The translations under genes were made by a program, and so were the position numbers. From JARRQJ01 sp037381915 (GTDB taxonomy: Bacteria; Pseudomonadota; Gammaproteobacteria; DRLM01), in assembly GCA_037381915.1 (NCBI GenBank), contig JARRQJ010000001.1:62001-126000 (forward strand): a stretch of DNA of 64,000 bases, written 5' to 3'. Each line of letters starts with the position of its first letter. Positions within the stretch are counted from its first letter, which is position 1. The notes below the pieces were generated by a model. That model was given only the letters and a program-made list of their open reading frames with translations. It ran no database searches and was not told the DNA's origin. Shown piece by piece: positions 61,121 to 64,000 of the stretch.

Positions 61121-62472
61121 GATGTGCGTCAGTTGCGCTTTTTTGCGCCATGTTGTGCTGTGGCGTGGTCCGCGCCGAAACCATCGATCTTGACCAGGCC
61201 GTGGCCCGCGCCCTCAATCATGACCCGCGTATCGAGGAGGTCAATCATTTGGTGGACGCCGCCCGCGCCTTGGTGGATGAGGCCCAGGGCCATAAGGGCT
61301 GGTCCATTGATCTCAATTCCTTCCTCGGCGTCTCGCCTGCGGTGAATGGCAACATATTCAAGGGCGGTACCTGTTCTCCCGGCAGTTGTGAGCTGCGTAA
61401 AGACCGCTATGACCTCAACGGCCTATCGCTGTGGGGGCACCTCACGGTGACCGTCGTCAAGCCCCTCTACACCTTCGGGAAGGTCGAGAATTACACCAAG
61501 GCCGCCGAGGCCAACGTGGAAGTCAAACAAGGCGATGTGCGCCTGAAGCGTGGCCAGACGGTCTTGGACGTGAAGCGCGCCTACTACGGTTATCTTGCCG
61601 CCCGCGACGGCCGTTTACTGTTGGAGGACGTCAAGAAGCGAGTGGACAGCACCATCGAATTGGTCCAAAGGTGGTTGAACGATCAGACCGGCAATGTGCG
61701 GCAGTCGGATCTGTATGCCCTGCAATCCGGTTCGGCCCTGATCGGCCGTTATCTGGATGAAGCCGGTGCCTTGGAGAAGGTGGCCCTGGACGGCTTGAGG
61801 GTCCTCACCGGGGCCGGGCTGGGCAGCGATTTGACCGTGGCCGACAGCGCCCTGAAACCGGTAAAGATGCCGGACATGGACTTGGCGGCGCTGGAACAGC
61901 AGGCCTTGGCCAAGCGCCCCGAGATGAGCCAGGTGAAGGCGGGGCTGCGCGCCCGTCGCGCCCTGGTGGCGGCCAATAAGGCCAATGCCAGGCCCAACCT
62001 CTATGCCGGCGTAGGGGGATTGTTGTCCTATTCGCCTAATCGAGACACTCTGGATAATCCCTATATTTACGATCCTTTCAACGACGCCGCCCTGACGCCG
62101 GTGATCGGCCTCAAGTGGGATTGGACGGGCGGTGTACAATCGGCCAAGGTGGAGAAGGCCGAGGCCGAGTTGAATGCCTTGATCTCCAAGGCGGCCCAGG
62201 CCCGGGAGGGTATCCCCTACCAGGTGGCGGAGCAATATCATCAGGTCCGGGCCTACCATAAAGCGGTGGCGCATATGGCGGATGCTAGCCGCTCGGCGCG
62301 GCGCTGGATGATCGCCAGCTTCGCCGATTTCGAGGCGGGACAAACTGCGGGCGACAAGGTGGTGACCGCCTTTCAGGGTTACGTCTTGGCCCATACCCAG
62401 TATTTGCAGACGGTCTTCGATTACAATATGCATGTGGCGAAACTGCAGCACGTCACGGGAGTCGATCAATGA
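61117..62472 (+). CDS. TolC-family outer-membrane protein inserted in the mla operon
   Basis: Outer-membrane efflux-type protein, 451 aa, with a signal peptide (MRCASVALFCAMLCCGVVRA). The family pattern includes the repeat of helices (ALNHDPRIEEVNHLVDAARALVDEA) and strands (YDLNGLSLWGHLTVTVVKPLYTFGK), and the second half starting at ALAKRPEMSQVKAGL. It overlaps mlaD upstream and mlaC downstream by four bases each, so it is fully part of the operon. E. coli mla has no such gene. It might give an outer-membrane exit for the Mla pathway or serve another pump. Confidence 0.87.
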   Translation: MRCASVALFCAMLCCGVVRAETIDLDQAVARALNHDPRIEEVNHLVDAARALVDEAQGHKGWSIDLNSFLGVSPAVNGNIFKGGTCSPGSCELRKDRYDLNGLSLWGHLTVTVVKPLYTFGKVENYTKAAEANVEVKQGDVRLKRGQTVLDVKRAYYGYLAARDGRLLLEDVKKRVDSTIELVQRWLNDQTGNVRQSDLYALQSGSALIGRYLDEAGALEKVALDGLRVLTGAGLGSDLTVADSALKPVKMPDMDLAALEQQALAKRPEMSQVKAGLRARRALVAANKANARPNLYAGVGGLLSYSPNRDTLDNPYIYDPFNDAALTPVIGLKWDWTGGVQSAKVEKAEAELNALISKAAQAREGIPYQVAEQYHQVRAYHKAVAHMADASRSARRWMIASFADFEAGQTAGDKVVTAFQGYVLAHTQYLQTVFDYNMHVAKLQHVTGVDQ

Positions 62473-63086
62473 AATGGCGGATGATGGGGGTCATTGCGGT
62501 AACGGTCTTGGCGCTACTGGAGAGTGCGCCCACCTGGGCCATTCAGTCGCCGGAGGATCTGGTCCGTCAGACCGCCGAACAGATGTTGAGCAAGTTGCGC
62601 GAGGATCGCAAGGTCATCGACGCCCATCCCGAGCGCATCTATGAACTGGTAGATCAAATCGTATTGCCGCACTTTGACTTCGAACGCATGTCCAGTTGGG
62701 TGTTGGGCAAATACTGGCGCAGGGCGACGCCGAAGCAACGCAAGGAATTCGTGGAACAGTTTCGAACCTTGCTGGTGCGCACCTATGCCAAATCCTTGTC
62801 CTCCTACACAGATAACAAGATTACCTATCTGCCATTCCGGGGCGGTCCCAGCAAGACCGACGTGAAGGTGCGTACCGAGGTCGACCAGCCGGGCGGTTTT
62901 CCCATCCCCATCGATTACGATCTCTATCTCAAGGGTGATGAATGGAAGGTCTATGATGTGACTATCGACGGGGTCAGCCTGGTGACCAATTATCGCACCA
63001 CCTTCGCCAATCAAATCCGCCAGAAGGGTCTGGACAGGTTGATCGCCTCTCTGGCCAGTCGCAACAAACAGGCCGGCGCAGATTGA
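62469..63086 (+). CDS. mlaC: Periplasmic phospholipid carrier MlaC
   Basis: Shuttles phospholipids between MlaA and MlaFEDB, 205 aa with a signal peptide (MMGVIAVTVLALLESAPTWA). Family motifs: VLPHFDFERMSSWVLGKYWRRATPKQRKEFVEQF and VKVRTEVDQPGGFPIPIDY (first parts). The ATGA and TTGA overlaps on its two sides show tight coupling. Confidence 0.93.
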   Translation: MKWRMMGVIAVTVLALLESAPTWAIQSPEDLVRQTAEQMLSKLREDRKVIDAHPERIYELVDQIVLPHFDFERMSSWVLGKYWRRATPKQRKEFVEQFRTLLVRTYAKSLSSYTDNKITYLPFRGGPSKTDVKVRTEVDQPGGFPIPIDYDLYLKGDEWKVYDVTIDGVSLVTNYRTTFANQIRQKGLDRLIASLASRNKQAGAD

Positions 63087-63412
63087 GCGAAGCCGCGAGC
63101 ATCACCGGCGGCGAGGGGCGCTATGCGATTAGCGGCGTGTTGACGTTCACCACGGTGCCCGAGTTGTGGCGCGCCGGCTTTGGGGGCGTCGGCGGCGGGC
63201 AGGTGCAAATGGACCTGTCGGGCATCACCCGGGTCGATAGCGCCGGAATCGCCCTGCTTATCGAGCTGATCCGCACGGTGCGCAAGCGGGGCGGCGACGT
63301 TTTCCTGATGCACGCGCCGCCGCAACTCATGGCGATTGCCACCGTTAGCGGCCTGGATACGGTGTTGCCGTTTGCCGAGGCGGGTAAATCAACCGAAAAA
63401 TTAGGGGCCTAG
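63083..63412 (+). CDS. mlaB: STAS-domain protein MlaB
   Basis: Small cytosolic subunit of the Mla transporter that binds MlaF, 109 aa. The STAS signature DLSGITRVDSAGIALLIELI includes the conserved Asp-Ser. The start is TTG 63083 overlapping the mlaC stop. Confidence 0.87.
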   Translation: MSEAASITGGEGRYAISGVLTFTTVPELWRAGFGGVGGGQVQMDLSGITRVDSAGIALLIELIRTVRKRGGDVFLMHAPPQLMAIATVSGLDTVLPFAEAGKSTEKLGA

Positions 63413-63491
63413 GGCTGTCAAAACGCCGAATGAGTGGGTATGCTGTTAGCGGGGTAGCGATGCGCCGTCCGACGTCGACTTAAAGTGCCAC

Positions 63492-63731
63492 ATGCAATCT
63501 GAAGATATTCAAGCCATGATCCAGCAGGGACTGCCCGATGCCGAAGTCCAGGTGTCGGGCGACGGGCGTCATTTCGATGCCGTCGTGATCTCGGACCAAT
63601 TCGACGGCAAGGCCCTGTTGGAGCAGCATCGCTTGGTTTACGCCGCCTTGGGGGACAAAATGGGCGGTGATATCCACGCCTTGACCATACGCACCTATAC
63701 CCGTGAACAGTGGTCGCAGGCCAATGCCTGA
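63492..63731 (+). CDS. ibaG: BolA-family protein IbaG
   Basis: BolA/IbaG protein, 79 aa, which pairs with monothiol glutaredoxins in Fe-S trafficking. The motif VSGDGRHFDAVVISDQFDGK and LLEQHRLVYAALGDKM are typical. It precedes murA, as yrbA does in E. coli. Confidence 0.92.
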   Translation: MQSEDIQAMIQQGLPDAEVQVSGDGRHFDAVVISDQFDGKALLEQHRLVYAALGDKMGGDIHALTIRTYTREQWSQANA

Positions 63732-63809
63732 ACCGCGGATGGTTGCGCCAGCCGCTTGATGGGGGAAGACGGCGGCGAGATTTTTTTCCTTCTAGACTAT
63801 GACTAGCAC

Positions 63810-64000
63810 ATGGATAAACTGATTATCACCGGTGGGACGGCTCTCAACGGGGAGATCCGCGTCTCCGGGGCCAAGAACGCCGCCTTGCCGATTCTGGCGG
63901 CCACCTTGCTGGCGGACGAGCCGGTGGTGGTGCGTAACATTCCCCATCTCCACGATATCACTACCACCATGGAGCTGTTGGGGCGCATGGGCGTGCGCCT
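63810..64000 (+). CDS. murA: UDP-N-acetylglucosamine 1-carboxyvinyltransferase MurA, 3' end outside window
   Basis: First committed enzyme of peptidoglycan synthesis. The visible 63 residues (MDKLIITGGTALNGEIRVSG then AKNAALPILAATLLAD, with the conserved KN pair) are the standard MurA N-terminus. The window ends inside the gene. Confidence 0.95.
   Translation, partial: MDKLIITGGTALNGEIRVSGAKNAALPILAATLLADEPVVVRNIPHLHDITTTMELLGRMGVR

Overview
The window is chromosomal DNA of a GC-rich Gram-negative bacterium, most likely a gammaproteobacterium. The gene order miaB-ybeZ-ybeY-corC-lnt, ybeL/leuS-lptE-holA, proA-nadD-rsfS-rlmH-maf-rng-yhdP-(nitrilase)-tldD-darP, and mlaFED..CB-ibaG-murA is a rearranged form of well-known enterobacterial neighbourhoods. 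Lnt, LptE and the Mla system show an LPS-bearing outer membrane. The species cannot be named from the sequence alone. No rRNA, tRNA, CRISPR array, integrase or intact insertion sequence was seen.

Layout. 1-3.75 kb: a truncated HlyD-type efflux adaptor, then a cyclic-di-GMP-I (GEMM-I) riboswitch leader in front of a secreted metzincin protease with a GlyGly-CTERM tail. 3.76-11.5 kb: a seven-gene operon on the minus strand, made of an XRE-cupin regulator and six subunits of a complex-I/hydrogenase-4-like membrane complex. Its large subunit has lost the NiFe-binding cysteines, so it is an energy-converting hydrogenase-related (Ehr) complex and not a hydrogenase. 11.5-15.5 kb: amtB behind a sigma-54 promoter with NtrC-like sites, then a membrane-bound GGDEF-EAL protein. 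15.7-28.7 kb: conserved housekeeping genes (tRNA modification, ribosome maturation, lipoprotein acylation, leucyl-tRNA synthetase, LPS assembly, DNA polymerase III delta) interrupted by an OmpR-type two-component system. 28.7-33.9 kb: an accessory block between holA and proA with a small membrane protein, an ABM-domain protein, a divergent SelO-like pseudokinase and a lipoprotein with eight propeller-like repeats. 33.9-46.2 kb: proA to darP. 46.2-56.2 kb: a second accessory block splitting darP from pmbA. It holds a decayed GNAT acetyltransferase, a PEBP protein, a methyltransferase, a cupredoxin, a ZIP transporter, a phosphoesterase, an EamA exporter with a divergent LysR regulator, and glycogen phosphorylase. 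56.2-64 kb: pmbA, lapA-like, corA, then the Mla lipid-transport operon, which carries an extra TolC-family gene between mlaD and mlaC, followed by ibaG and the start of murA.

The most notable points are the riboswitch-controlled GlyGly-CTERM protease; the Ehr complex with its co-transcribed regulator; a palindromic dispersed repeat inserted in frame in leuS; the divergent SelO-like protein; the TolC gene in the mla operon; the sigma-54/NtrC control of amtB; and three 11-bp-phased direct repeats upstream of the two-component system. Functional calls rest on motifs read by eye. No database search was run.
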